Shown here piece after piece: positions 9,302 to 18,542 of a DNA stretch of 64,000 bases; positions within the stretch are counted from its first letter, which is position 1; every line of letters starts with the position of its first letter. The notes beneath the pieces were generated by a model. The model saw only the letters and a list, made by a program, of their open reading frames with translations, was not told the DNA's origin and did not search any database. The position numbers were made by a program, and so were the translations under genes. Source of the DNA: Pseudoalteromonas rubra (GTDB taxonomy: Bacteria; Pseudomonadota; Gammaproteobacteria; Enterobacterales; Alteromonadaceae); NCBI RefSeq assembly GCF_005887115.1, contig NZ_PNCJ01000034.1:83359-147358 (forward strand), given 5' to 3'.

Positions 9302-9873
9302 TGAACAAGAAGTTTTTAGGCCTGGTGCCGTTGCTGATCTTTGTATTGTTATGTGTGTTCTTGTATCAGGGCTTATTCGGTAATCCCAGAGAACTGCAAA
9401 CCGGCCGTCTGGGTCATACTATGCCGGCGTTTGAGTTGCCCGACCTGATGGATGAACAAAAGCGTTGGACCGATCAGGACCTGCTGGGTGAGGTATACCT
9501 GTTGAACGTGTGGGGCACCTGGTGCCCGACCTGTATTGCGGAGCTGGGTTATCTGACCGAGCTGCGCGAGCAGGGCGTGCGGATCATCGGTTTGTACTAT
9601 GAGCAAGCCTATGATCCCGACTTTGGCGATCAATTCGACATCGACTACCTGCGCGCCGACGTACAGCAAATGCTGTCGCGCGCAGGTGACCCTTACCAGT
9701 TTAATATCCTTGATCTGGAGCGTACATTGGCGCTGGATTTAGGGGTTTCCGGCGCGCCGGAAACCTTCCTGGTAGATAAAAACGGTAAGATCATTTTACA
9801 CCACACCGGCGACATTAATCCGCGCGTGTGGCGCAGCAAATTTGCTCCGGCAATTCAGGAGTTGCAACCATGA
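9301..9873 (+). CDS. ccmG: Thiol:disulfide oxidoreductase CcmG (DsbE)
   Basis: 190-residue membrane-anchored thioredoxin-fold protein. One N-terminal helix (about 5-25) is followed by the periplasmic domain with the active site WCPTC (Cys75 and Cys78) in the context NVWGTWCPTC. The cis-Pro side is GAPETF. It reduces the CXXCH cysteines of apocytochrome c, or CcmH, before heme attachment. The stop overlaps ccmH by four bases (ATGA). Confidence 0.96.
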   Translation: MNKKFLGLVPLLIFVLLCVFLYQGLFGNPRELQTGRLGHTMPAFELPDLMDEQKRWTDQDLLGEVYLLNVWGTWCPTCIAELGYLTELREQGVRIIGLYYEQAYDPDFGDQFDIDYLRADVQQMLSRAGDPYQFNILDLERTLALDLGVSGAPETFLVDKNGKIILHHTGDINPRVWRSKFAPAIQELQP

Positions 9874-10343
9874 AAAAACTAATGCTGGCATTGGCATTAC
9901 TGGCAGGCCTGTGGTCGCTCAGTGCCCATGCTGTTGAAGACAAATACCAGTTTAAAAATGCCGAACGAGAGCAGACTTTTAAAGAGTTGGTACAGGAACT
10001 GAGATGTCCTAAGTGTCAGAATCAAAACATTGCGGATTCTGACGCGGTAGTCGCCAAAGACCTGCGCGACCGCGTGCTGGACATGGTTCAGGAAGGTAAA
10101 TCTAAACAAGAAGTCATCGACTTTATGATTGACCGCTACGGTTACTTTGTTCATTACCAGCCACCCGTTACCCCGGCCACCATTGTATTATGGGTGATGC
10201 CTGTGCTGATCCTGGTGCTGGGTTTTGGCTTTATTGTATTCAGACAGAAAAAAGCCGCCCGCAAGCAAAGCTGGAGCCCGGAAGATGAACAAAAACTGGC
10301 AGAGCTCATTAAACAAAGCCAGCGTAAGGAGCGTACTTCATGA
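9870..10343 (+). CDS. ccmH: Cytochrome c maturation protein CcmH (short form)
   Basis: 157 residues from the ATG at 9870, which overlaps the ccmG stop; an in-frame upstream extension to 9828 lies inside ccmG and is unlikely. A signal peptide (to SAHA) is followed by the conserved LRCPKCQNQN motif with redox Cys46 and Cys49, and a C-terminal membrane helix (about 104-124). It acts as the thiol partner in apocytochrome reduction and ligation. This is the short CcmH; the TPR half is encoded separately as ccmI, unlike the fused E. coli gene. Confidence 0.95.
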   Translation: MKKLMLALALLAGLWSLSAHAVEDKYQFKNAEREQTFKELVQELRCPKCQNQNIADSDAVVAKDLRDRVLDMVQEGKSKQEVIDFMIDRYGYFVHYQPPVTPATIVLWVMPVLILVLGFGFIVFRQKKAARKQSWSPEDEQKLAELIKQSQRKERTS

Positions 10344-11614
10344 ATGACATGATGCAAATGTGGGGCATGTTTGCGCTTCTGACTGTGTTGGCAGCCTTAT
10401 TCGTAGTTATGCCGTTTTTCCGTCGTGACAAACTGGTCGCTGTGGACCACGATGCCAATGCCGAGCGCATAGACATATATCAGCAGCGTTTACAGGAGCT
10501 GGCAGAAGAGCTGGGTAATCAACGTATCGATCAGAGCAGTCATGATGAATCTGTGCAGGAGCTCAAGCGCCGGTTGCTGAACGAGTTGTCACCGGAGCGC
10601 ACGCTGGATACACGTGGTAACAATCTGGTGCTTGCCGCGACAGGTGTGGCATTCCTGCTGGTTGTCAGTGCGGTATTTTACTCCTTTACGGGCAGTCAAA
10701 AACAAATCGCTGACTGGTACAAAGCGGTTGATATGTTGCCCGAGTATGGTCAGCGCGCTGTGATGCAAACGGGTGAGCCACTCAGTCCAAATGAGCTTCA
10801 GGCATTCGCGCTGGGACTGCGCACTAAACTGGCAAACAGTGGTGACGACGCAGTGGCCTGGATGTTGCTGGGTCGTGTTGCGATGTCGCTAAACGATTTT
10901 GAAATGGCCATGCAGGCATTTGATAAAGCGCTGGCAATGCAACCTGATAACAGTAATGTGAAGGTCAGCTATGCTCAGGCGCTGCTGGTTGAAGGCTCTG
11001 AAAATGCGATGAACCGTGCCGCACGTATGCTGTCTCAGGTACTGAAACGTGAGCCACGTAATATTGATGCGATTTCTTTATTGGCCCTGATAGCCTATGA
11101 GCGGCAGGACTGGAAAGAGTCCAAAGCGGCATTTGAAGTTTTACTGGCGAGCATGACTCAGGACGACCCGCGTTATGCGATGATCCGTCAACGCATTACA
11201 GAGCTGAACGAGAAGTTGAACTCAGCACAAGCCTCACAGCTAGCAATGCCGGCTGATGGGCTGCAAGTAACGGTGACACTGGCAGACGGGTTAGCTGATA
11301 AAATACCTGCAAACGCGACTTTGTTTGTCTTTGCTAAGGCGGCAGAAGGCCCGCCCATGCCATTGGCGGTTGCTAAACTTACAGATTTTAACTTGCCATT
11401 AAGTGTCAATTTGGACGATAGTATGGCGATGATGCCTAACCTGAAACTGTCAGGGTTCAAAGAAGTGGTTGTAACAGCACGTATTTCCGTGGATGGTAAC
11501 GTGGCGTTGCAACCTGGTGAGTTAGAAGGCGTGACTCAGACCATTACTTTAACCGAAGAAGTGCAGCAGGTCGCGGTTACTATCAGTCGTGTTATAACCA
11601 GCACAGGAAGCTAA
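10340..11614 (+). CDS. ccmI: Cytochrome c-type biogenesis protein CcmI (TPR)
   Basis: 424 residues. Two membrane helices lie near residues 6-24 and 92-110, with a cytoplasmic leucine-rich loop between them (QQRLQELAEEL). A periplasmic TPR region follows (about 150-300, for example AWMLLGRVAMSLNDFEMAMQ), and then a beta-rich C-terminal domain (about 305-424). CcmI binds the C-terminus of apocytochrome c and delivers it to CcmFH. It overlaps ccmH by four bases and mlaA starts on the next base after its stop. Confidence 0.93.
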   Translation: MNDMMQMWGMFALLTVLAALFVVMPFFRRDKLVAVDHDANAERIDIYQQRLQELAEELGNQRIDQSSHDESVQELKRRLLNELSPERTLDTRGNNLVLAATGVAFLLVVSAVFYSFTGSQKQIADWYKAVDMLPEYGQRAVMQTGEPLSPNELQAFALGLRTKLANSGDDAVAWMLLGRVAMSLNDFEMAMQAFDKALAMQPDNSNVKVSYAQALLVEGSENAMNRAARMLSQVLKREPRNIDAISLLALIAYERQDWKESKAAFEVLLASMTQDDPRYAMIRQRITELNEKLNSAQASQLAMPADGLQVTVTLADGLADKIPANATLFVFAKAAEGPPMPLAVAKLTDFNLPLSVNLDDSMAMMPNLKLSGFKEVVVTARISVDGNVALQPGELEGVTQTITLTEEVQQVAVTISRVITSTGS

Positions 11615-12346
11615 ATGTATAAGAAACTCGTTGGCGCCGCTTTGGCGCTAATTTTATCAGGGTGTGCGCAAGTCCCCGAAGAAAAACAAGACCCCCGAGA
11701 TCCACTGCAGTCGCTCAACCGTCCGTTGTATGACTTTAATATGGATGTTTTGGACGCCTATATCTTGCGCCCGGCGGCGAAAGGGTATATTGCCATTACA
11801 CCAGCACCGGTGCGCAGCAGTCTTGTAAACTTCACAACTAACCTGGCTGCACCGACAGATGCTGTGAACGCCGCCTTACAAGCTAAACCAGGTGACGCAG
11901 GTGTCAATGTTGCACGCTTTTTGGTGAACACAACTGTGGGGATTTTTGGCCTGTTTGATGTCGCCAAGACGCTAGGTCTGGAACACAAAGATGAAGACTT
12001 CGGTCAGACACTGGGTGTCTGGGGGGTTGGTGACGGCGCTTATTTGATGATACCGGGTTATGGTCCGTCAACGGCTCGTAACCTCACGGGTGATATCGTC
12101 GATAATGTTGTGTTGCCAGAAATTGCCTTGTCTACACCGCAAACTATTCTGGTATTTGCGCTGCGTGCCGTTGAGGCAAGAGCCAGCCTGATGTCACAGG
12201 AAAAACTCCTTAACGAGTCGCTTGACCCGTATATCTTCCTTAAGGATGTCTATTTCCAGCGTCAGCTGTATGAACTCCACGATGGCAATCCACCCGTTGA
12301 GGAGGAGCCGGAGGAGTTCGATGAGGATTTCCTCGAGAATCTGTAG
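11615..12346 (+). CDS. mlaA: Outer-membrane lipid asymmetry lipoprotein MlaA (VacJ)
   Basis: 243-residue lipoprotein. The signal peptide ends in the lipobox LSGC with lipidated Cys17. The MlaA core is recognisable from DPLQSLNRPLYDFN, through the NLAAPTDAVNAALQ segment, to FGQTLGVWGVGDGAYLMIPGYGPS. MlaA removes phospholipid from the outer leaflet of the outer membrane and hands it to MlaC. It follows ccmI with no gap, so it is probably co-transcribed with the ccm operon, and a strong terminator follows. The C-terminus is very acidic (EEEPEEFDEDF). Confidence 0.95.
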   Translation: MYKKLVGAALALILSGCAQVPEEKQDPRDPLQSLNRPLYDFNMDVLDAYILRPAAKGYIAITPAPVRSSLVNFTTNLAAPTDAVNAALQAKPGDAGVNVARFLVNTTVGIFGLFDVAKTLGLEHKDEDFGQTLGVWGVGDGAYLMIPGYGPSTARNLTGDIVDNVVLPEIALSTPQTILVFALRAVEARASLMSQEKLLNESLDPYIFLKDVYFQRQLYELHDGNPPVEEEPEEFDEDFLENL

Positions 12347-12358
12347 CCTTTTATCAAG

Positions 12359-12386
12359 CCGGTCAGCATTCGCTGACCGGTTTTTT
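12359..12386 (+). terminator. Rho-independent terminator after ccm-mlaA
   Basis: A 9-bp stem (CCGGTCAGC / GCTGACCGG) with a four-base loop is followed by six T. It sits 12 bases after the mlaA stop and closes the ccmA-mlaA transcription unit. Confidence 0.9.
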
Positions 12387-12589
12387 ATTATGATTTGCAA
12401 ATAGATTTTTCCTTTCTGAACGGCCTTTGTACCAGGCATTTGCCTAGTTGACCCTAAAAGGGTAACCTCATTGGGTGACCAAAAAGTAGACAGTATGCGT
12501 TTATCATATCCGGGTAATGAGTGCGCAACGGTCTTGATCGTGTTTCAGGTCGGCTGTGTGCTCGGATTATCCGCCCTAAAAGGAGCTTA

Positions 12590-12919
12590 ATGATGGAAAA
12601 TTCAAATGCAGGTGCCATTGTCGTGTTTATTGTGGCGGCGTTCCCCTGTCTGGTCGGGGCATATCTGATTGGGGTAAAACACTGTATGTTTTTAATCGCA
12701 GGGTGGGATCCCGAAAAATATCATAGTCATAACGCCATTGCGCAGATCTTTGGCTGGGGGTTATTTGTTGGCGGCCTGATGATGAGTGCCGCAGCCTTGC
12801 TCGATTATCTTGGCCTGTTCGGTGAAGAGCAGTCCGCTATCCTGATTTTGGCAGGCGCAGTAGCGGTGATAGCAACGGGGTTTTACTGTAACGTTAAATT
12901 TCGTATCAAACCGGAGTAA
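12590..12919 (+). CDS. Small membrane protein, DUF3784-like
   Basis: 109 residues from the ATG at 12590, preceded by AAGGAG at good spacing; a longer in-frame reading from 12521 has no ribosome site. There are three hydrophobic segments (about 10-30, 54-74, 83-101). Between the first two lies KHCMFLIAGWDPEKYHSHN, which resembles the GxxxLIAGYN signature of DUF3784 proteins. The function is unknown. It is monocistronic, between the mlaA terminator and a convergent TonB receptor gene. A 7-bp hairpin (about 12942-12962) follows without a T-run. Confidence 0.7.
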   Translation: MMENSNAGAIVVFIVAAFPCLVGAYLIGVKHCMFLIAGWDPEKYHSHNAIAQIFGWGLFVGGLMMSAAALLDYLGLFGEEQSAILILAGAVAVIATGFYCNVKFRIKPE

Positions 12920-12977
12920 TGCCAGGCCGATGTGGCAGGAGAGCCTGGCTTAGTCAGGCTCCCATGACGCTGTGAGA

Positions 12978-15029
12978 TTAAAAACGCCAATTCACATTGG
13001 CCCATAGCGTGCGGCCAGCTTCATTGACTTTATCAATTTGCGCATAGCCACTGACCATAGCGCCGGCGCGGCTTAAGTGTTCAGCATAGGCTTTATCCAG
13101 CACATTATCGACCCCAAGGCTAAATAGCAGTTCATCTGAATGGCTATAGGACACGTTCAATGCCAGTGTACCAAAGCCGTGGCTGGGTCCAACGTCCTGA
13201 CCGGCAATGTTACCCTGGCCAATGGCAACACGGTTCTGGCTTTTTACGAGACGCCATAAACCGCCAATCTGCCATTTATCCAGCGTGTAATCCATCGCCA
13301 AACGCGCCTGCAGCGGTGGTTGTTGAGCGAGCGCAGTATGATCCGTTTTATTAGTGCCGCGCACATAGTTGATACTGGTCGTGAAATTCAGCCGCTTGCT
13401 GAGTGCCATTCGGGTTTCCATTTCTAGACCCATCGTCTGAGCATCTATGTTGCGGGTAACCGCGAGTGTTTTGTCCATCACCTCATAGCGATTGTCGGTC
13501 AGCAGATAGTCGTCAATGCGGTTGTAAAACAAAGAGACGGACGTTGTCATGCCGGATTTTTGCAACATCCAGCCGATATCCAACTGGTCAGTCTTTTCCG
13601 TCTCTAGTAAGAAAGCGCTCATGCTATCCACGCTACGGCGTCCGCCACCCATCAACTCCCAGTAATCCGGAAAGCGTTCGCTATGGCCTGCGCCAATGTA
13701 ATAGCTCATATCCTGGTGCTGAACCTGATAGCGTGTAAAACCGCTCCATAAGGTGTCATCCCGTGTGTGGTCTGCCGTCGGGTTGGGCATTGGCATCATC
13801 ATTGAGCCAAGTTGCTGGCGTTTATCGGTGGCAGACCAGTCATCGATGCGCAGTCCGCTGACCCACTGGCTGCGCATCGGGCCTTGCTTACTGAGGGCAT
13901 ATTCCAATTCGCCGAATAACCCGGTTTGTTTAAATTCAGCGTTGTTACGCCGTGGCAAAGTTTCGACGGGCATCACTGGCTGGTTCATGCTGACGCGGAT
14001 ACGATGACGGTTTTGTTGATGATCAACACCATAGTTCAATGTATGCTGTCTGTTGATGGCTGAAGTGAGCATGATCTTGCCTCCCCAGGTACGGCGGTCC
14101 GGGTTAGATGAGGTCGGGGTTTTCATCATCATATTGGGGGTAAATGGTCGCAGGCTGTGGTTGTCCATGATGTGATCTATGTTGTTGTAATACACATTGG
14201 CTTCCAACGCAGTAACAAACCCTGTTAGTTCGCTCAATTCAACGTTCAGCGCAACATGATTTCTATCGAACTTGCTGCCATCCATCATGCGATCAGCGTA
14301 GGCGACCTCGCCATCACTGCGGCCAAGGCTCAGGCTATACAGGCTGTCGTCGTCCGGAGTGTAGGCAAACTCGGAGTCGAGGTTCCATTTGTCGTAGGCA
14401 GAGTGGATTGACTTACCTTCACCGTCTTCATAATCATCGGCATCGCTTTTACTCGCGGCCATTCGGGCATAGTAGTCTTGTGTGCCGCCTTTGATATCGG
14501 CATTCACCATACGCTTACCAAAACTGCCTAAGGTTGCGTTGGCAAAGCCTTGCCAGCCTGTCTCGCTCAGGCGCTCCGATTCACGCTCAAAAATCACTGT
14601 GGCAGCACTGTTTCCAGGCCCATAAAGCACCGTCTGTGGTCCTTTGATCACCGTCAGAGTATCGTAAGTTTGTGGCGTGATATAGGCCGTAGGTGGGTCC
14701 ATGCGCCCGCCACAGCCGCCAAGTGTCAGGCCTCCATCGGTAATAATATTGAGGCGCGACCCGGCCATTCCGCGAAACACCGGGTCGCTGCTGGCGCCCC
14801 CTTTTTTAACCAAAGAGAACCCGGCGATGCTGGACAGCAGATCGGCACCGTCCTGTGCGGGTAAAGGTTGTCTGGGCGCCTTAGGGTCGGTTTTGATATC
14901 CAGCGGGCTGTGCATGGGGGCGATAACCACGATGCGTTCAAGGCGGTCAGTGTGTATGTCGTGTTGCGTATCCTGGCTGTGTGCAGAAAAAGCGGCGGTT
15001 ACTGCAAGCCAAATTAGATTTCTGGTCAT
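12978..15029 (-). CDS. TonB-dependent copper receptor (OprC/NosA type)
   Basis: Outer-membrane receptor of about 683 residues, with signal peptide, TonB box region (LERIVVIAP), plug domain and 22-strand barrel ending in the aromatic WRF. The plug contains GGCGGRMDPPTAYI, typical of the TonB-copper family (OprC, NosA). Met-rich stretches (MMMKTPTSS, GSMMMPMPNP, MDGS) fit copper binding. I choose the ATG at 15029; the frame also opens at a TTG four codons earlier. It takes up copper or a copper chelate at the cost of TonB energy. Two palindromes just upstream may be the operator. A terminator separates it from the EAL-HDOD gene upstream. Confidence 0.85.
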   Translation of the reverse strand: MTRNLIWLAVTAAFSAHSQDTQHDIHTDRLERIVVIAPMHSPLDIKTDPKAPRQPLPAQDGADLLSSIAGFSLVKKGGASSDPVFRGMAGSRLNIITDGGLTLGGCGGRMDPPTAYITPQTYDTLTVIKGPQTVLYGPGNSAATVIFERESERLSETGWQGFANATLGSFGKRMVNADIKGGTQDYYARMAASKSDADDYEDGEGKSIHSAYDKWNLDSEFAYTPDDDSLYSLSLGRSDGEVAYADRMMDGSKFDRNHVALNVELSELTGFVTALEANVYYNNIDHIMDNHSLRPFTPNMMMKTPTSSNPDRRTWGGKIMLTSAINRQHTLNYGVDHQQNRHRIRVSMNQPVMPVETLPRRNNAEFKQTGLFGELEYALSKQGPMRSQWVSGLRIDDWSATDKRQQLGSMMMPMPNPTADHTRDDTLWSGFTRYQVQHQDMSYYIGAGHSERFPDYWELMGGGRRSVDSMSAFLLETEKTDQLDIGWMLQKSGMTTSVSLFYNRIDDYLLTDNRYEVMDKTLAVTRNIDAQTMGLEMETRMALSKRLNFTTSINYVRGTNKTDHTALAQQPPLQARLAMDYTLDKWQIGGLWRLVKSQNRVAIGQGNIAGQDVGPSHGFGTLALNVSYSHSDELLFSLGVDNVLDKAYAEHLSRAGAMVSGYAQIDKVNEAGRTLWANVNWRF

Positions 15030-15075
15030 GATCCATCCCAAAGTGTTTTCACGTTTTTATTGAGAGGAATTTTAC

Positions 15076-15110
15076 TTGTCAGACAAATGCTTGGGATGTG
15101 ACAAATTGTC
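15076..15110 (-). promoter_or_regulatory. Pair of mirror palindromes upstream of the copper receptor
   Basis: TTGTC-A-GACAA at 15076-15086 and GACAA-A-TTGTC at 15100-15110, both perfect 5-bp inverted repeats about one single base. Their centres are 24 bp apart, and they lie 47-81 bp upstream of the receptor ATG. The position suits an operator for a dimeric regulator. The regulator is unknown; metal control is an inference from the gene downstream. Confidence 0.45.
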
Positions 15111-15157
15111 GCACTTGAACGGATTTAGGAGAAGAAAAGAAAAAACATTGACCTAAA

Positions 15158-15187
15158 ACAAAAACAGCCACCGAGAAGGGGGCTGTT
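15158..15187 (-). terminator. Terminator of the EAL-HDOD gene
   Basis: Read on the minus strand, a 7-bp stem AACAGCC / GGCTGTT with an 11-base loop is followed by a T-rich run (TTTTTG). It lies 22 bases beyond the stop at 15209 and upstream of the copper receptor promoter region. Confidence 0.7.
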
Positions 15188-15208
15188 TGGTATAAACGAC
15201 AGACAATG

Positions 15209-16432
15209 CTAAATTGCCATCACTTCCATTTGTTGGTCGCACCACTGCAGCGCTTCATGGTAATAGTCTGGCAGCAGGTCCGGGTCCAGGCTCAGCTGCT
15301 GCGCCAATTCATTCGCACCTTGCCAGTTTGCCTGTTCATACAACTTGATAAGCGTCAGGTAGCTGGCGAGCAAACCTTCTTGTTTTAACAAGGCATCTTT
15401 GATCTCAATGGCCAGTGGCAGCTTGTTCATGACGCTGTCCATGCTTTCATCTAAGATGGCGTCCATCAGCGACATCATGCCTGCGAGAAAGGCCATACCA
15501 GTGTCCTTGAGCTTCTTATGTTTAACAGCCAAGAGTTCGGCAAAGCGTGCGCGAGTGAGTGACAGGCGCACCAGTTCCAGCGGTTTTTCTGAGGAAACCT
15601 GTGACGCAAATAACAAAGACAAAAACTTTTTAAGTTCCTGATTACCCAACACCACCAAAGCCTGCTTAATGGTAGAGATTTCGGCGCGACGCTTAAACGC
15701 GGCTGAGTTAGAGTAACGCAGTAATTTATAGCTGAGGTTAACATCGCGCTCGAATACCTGGGTAATACGCTTTAAGTCAACGTCGACGCTTGATGTCTCG
15801 TACAGTAGCTCCGCCAGCGCCATCTCTGATGGTGGCAAGGTTTTACTCTGAACCACTTCGGGTTTAGCAAAAAAGAACCCCTGGAAGTAACTAAAACCAA
15901 GCTCAAGTGCCTGTTGGTATTGCTCATGTGTTTCGACTTTTTCTGCGACTAGTTCAATATTCTTGAACGGCGCAATGGCTTCTTTAATCTCTTTAATGGT
16001 TTCAATATCTGTGGTCAGGACGTCTATCTTGATTTGGTCGATAAACGGATAGAAGTGTCGCCACACCTTTTGATGCTGATAATCATCCAGCACTATGGTG
16101 TAGCCTTTACTCTTGAGATCCTGCACGGCGGCAAGCAAGCGCTTGCCCGGCTGTACTGTTTCAAGGATCTCAACAACCAGCTGTTCACGCCCCATCATAG
16201 TGGGGTAGCCTTTGAGTAAGGTTTCCAGCGTGAAGTTGATGTAGGCGGGTTTGTTGTCGGTTAAATCTTCCAGGCCAAAGTTAAATTGACTGCCTTCGAT
16301 CAACCTTGAGGTTGCTTCAGAACCATCAATTTCCGGGAAGACATTATCTAACCCGTCACGAAATAACAGCTCGTAACCCACGAGTTCTTTGTTTTTATTT
16401 AGGATTGGCTGCCTGGCGGCATAAAAATACAT
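15209..16432 (-). CDS. EAL-HDOD signalling protein (YuxH/CdgJ-like)
   Basis: 407 residues from the ATG at 16432 (MYFYAARQPIL), preceded by AGGTG; the frame is open 13 codons further. The N-terminal half is an EAL-type cyclic-di-GMP phosphodiesterase fold and the C-terminal half (from about residue 195) an HDOD domain. The signature is ELL in GYELLFRDG, not EAL. INFTLETL, VLDDYQ, VAEKVE and QGFFFAKP correspond to the other EAL motifs. This architecture is known for regulators of motility and biofilm, some active and some only binding. Catalysis here is uncertain because the canonical motif is altered. It is cytoplasmic, monocistronic and ends at a terminator. Confidence 0.9.
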   Translation of the reverse strand: MYFYAARQPILNKNKELVGYELLFRDGLDNVFPEIDGSEATSRLIEGSQFNFGLEDLTDNKPAYINFTLETLLKGYPTMMGREQLVVEILETVQPGKRLLAAVQDLKSKGYTIVLDDYQHQKVWRHFYPFIDQIKIDVLTTDIETIKEIKEAIAPFKNIELVAEKVETHEQYQQALELGFSYFQGFFFAKPEVVQSKTLPPSEMALAELLYETSSVDVDLKRITQVFERDVNLSYKLLRYSNSAAFKRRAEISTIKQALVVLGNQELKKFLSLLFASQVSSEKPLELVRLSLTRARFAELLAVKHKKLKDTGMAFLAGMMSLMDAILDESMDSVMNKLPLAIEIKDALLKQEGLLASYLTLIKLYEQANWQGANELAQQLSLDPDLLPDYYHEALQWCDQQMEVMAI

Positions 16433-16702
16433 GAAAGATACACCTGACTGAATACTTCTACTGCACAACAATATAAGGCAATCTCAGGCTTATTTCATTA
16501 ATTAATTCAGCTTGTTTCAGCTTTTGGTATTAAGGTATGAGGGTGTTCACGCGCAATTCATGCCCAGTTCACCCCGTGTAACTTGGGTGGTGATCTATGC
16601 CATGTTATAGTGGACCTTTCGCAATGGCTTTTGTCCCAATCTCAGCTAAGAAAAAACAGCATCTGATATTGTGGAGAGGAGCCCGGACTAAAGGAGGTAA
16701 TT

Positions 16703-18181
16703 TTGGAAACTGGCACAATGATCTCACTTGCCATGTATTTCATCGCCATGCTGGGTATCGGACTGTATGCGTATCGAAAGTCAACCAGCGACGTGTCGGG
16801 TTATATGTTAGGTGGCAGAAGTCTTCCACCTAGCGTCGCGGCCTTATCTGCGGGTGCCTCGGATATGAGTGGCTGGATCCTTATGGGTCTGCCTGGCGCC
16901 ATGTTTGTCAGTGGTTTCAGCAGTACCTGGATAGCAATAGGTTTGGTAATAGGTGCTTTTTTAAACTATTTACTGGTGGCACCACGACTGCGTGTTTACA
17001 CCGAACTGGCCAATGATGCGATCACTATTCCAGACTATTTTGCTAATCGCTTTGAAGACAAAGGCAATGCGCTGCGTATTGTCTCGGCGCTGGTGATCAT
17101 TATTTTCTTCACCCTGTATACATCCGCAGGTGTGGTCTCTGGCGGTAAACTGTTCGAGAACTCATTTGGCATGAGTTACGAATCCGGCTTGTATATCACG
17201 ACCGGTGTGGTGGTACTATACACTTTGTTCGGCGGATTCCTGGCTGTCAGCCTGACCGACTTTGTTCAGGGCTGTATCATGTTCCTGGCGTTAATTTTGG
17301 TGCCAGCCGTGACGTATTCACTTTTGGATAACCCGCTTAGCGTGACACTCAACGATATTAACCCTCAGCTGCTTACCTGGATTGGTGCTGGTGGTGCAAT
17401 TGGCATCATCTCAGCCATGTCCTGGGGCTTGGGGTATTTCGGTCAGCCCCATATTATTGTACGTTTTATGTCTGTGCGCAGCGTGAAAGACATGCCTACG
17501 GCACGACGCATCGGGATGAGTTGGATGCTGGTGGCAACGATTGGTGCCATCACAACGGGTCTGTTTGGCGCTGCTTATGCGCACGAGAATGGGATTGTGG
17601 TCGAAGATCCGGAGACGATTTTCCTGATTTTATCTGAGCTGCTGTTCCACCCCTTGATTGCTGGGTTTTTGCTTGCAGCTATTCTGGCAGCCATTATGAG
17701 TACCATTTCTTCGCAGTTATTGGTGAGCTCCAGCTCCTTGACGGAAGATTTCTATAAAATCTTCCTGCGTAAAGATGCCTCAGACAAAGAACTGGTGCTG
17801 GTTGGGCGGATTAGCGTTGCGCTGGTATCGCTGTGTGCCATTTATCTTGCCTACGACAGAGACAGCACGATTTTGAGTCTGGTGAGTAATGCCTGGGCTG
17901 GATTTGGTGCCGCATTTGGTCCGCTGGTACTGCTGAGTTTGTTCTGGAAGCGGATGAACTTTGCAGGCGCTCTGTCTGGTATGATAGTGGGGGCTGCAAC
18001 GGTACTATTCTGGATCTATGGCCCGGTGACGGTTAACGGCCAGCCACTTAGTGCGCTTATCTATGAAATTGTACCCGGATTTATCGCGTCATCAATTGCG
18101 ATTGTAGCGGTAAGCCTGGCAACCCCTGAACCCAGCGCCGCAATCACTGATAAGTTCGAGGAAATGCAAACCGCACTATAA
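16703..18181 (+). CDS. putP: Sodium/proline symporter PutP
   Basis: 492-residue transporter of the sodium:solute symporter family with about 13 hydrophobic helices. The PutP N-terminal signature GGRSLPPSVAALSAGASDMSGW and the LPGAMFVSGFS segment are present, as are the AAILAAIMSTISSQLL and SSSLTEDFYK motifs. A strong AAGGAGGT (16691-16698) sits four bases before TTG 16703, which I take as the start; an ATG five codons later is too far from it. It imports proline with Na+, for nutrition or osmoprotection. No putA is nearby, and a terminator follows directly. Confidence 0.93.
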   Translation: METGTMISLAMYFIAMLGIGLYAYRKSTSDVSGYMLGGRSLPPSVAALSAGASDMSGWILMGLPGAMFVSGFSSTWIAIGLVIGAFLNYLLVAPRLRVYTELANDAITIPDYFANRFEDKGNALRIVSALVIIIFFTLYTSAGVVSGGKLFENSFGMSYESGLYITTGVVVLYTLFGGFLAVSLTDFVQGCIMFLALILVPAVTYSLLDNPLSVTLNDINPQLLTWIGAGGAIGIISAMSWGLGYFGQPHIIVRFMSVRSVKDMPTARRIGMSWMLVATIGAITTGLFGAAYAHENGIVVEDPETIFLILSELLFHPLIAGFLLAAILAAIMSTISSQLLVSSSSLTEDFYKIFLRKDASDKELVLVGRISVALVSLCAIYLAYDRDSTILSLVSNAWAGFGAAFGPLVLLSLFWKRMNFAGALSGMIVGAATVLFWIYGPVTVNGQPLSALIYEIVPGFIASSIAIVAVSLATPEPSAAITDKFEEMQTAL

Positions 18182-18200
18182 GTGTTGCACCCACATCAAT

Positions 18201-18227
18201 AGCCGCGGTTTGCTGACCGCGGCTTTT
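18201..18227 (+). terminator. Rho-independent terminator after putP
   Basis: A 9-bp perfect stem AGCCGCGGT / ACCGCGGCT with a six-base loop is followed by five T. It begins 19 bases after the putP stop. Confidence 0.9.
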
Positions 18228-18542
18228 TAGTGCCTGAAAGGTACGGCCTGATTGCCTTCAGGGCTGAATTGAGCTTGCATTCGGGTTTGTGATAAGGCTT
18301 GCAAATCGGCGGGAGGGCGTCCGGTTTGTCGTTTTGTTGTTTCAATTTTTCTAATTTTCCTTATCATGAACAGTATCGTGATCCGGTCAGTATTAAGCTT
18401 TTTGGCCAATGTCATGGTGTACGAGATCATCCGCAATTCAGTGAATTTAAGGCAATTTATGCTTGTTACTATATGGCAATAAGGTTAACATGTGCGTAAC
18501 CTTAGTGGGTGGTCCTTTCAATTCATTAGAAGGACGGAAAAT
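18228..18542. other. Intergenic region between putP and the double-glycine peptide gene
   Basis: About 315 bases with no convincing gene. Two short antiparallel frames (18227-18436 minus, 18299-18499 plus) lack ribosome sites and recognisable content. The right half is AT-rich and must hold the promoter of the peptide gene. An AAGGAC ribosome site lies just before 18543. Confidence 0.5.

Noticed and set aside
12942..12962. Hairpin GAGCCTG / CAGGCTC taken as a terminator
   Set aside because: Only 7 bp with no T-run on either strand; left as a note under the DUF3784-like gene.
18227..18499. Two small antiparallel frames (69 and 66 residues) after putP
   Set aside because: No ribosome sites, no recognisable composition; one begins inside the putP terminator.
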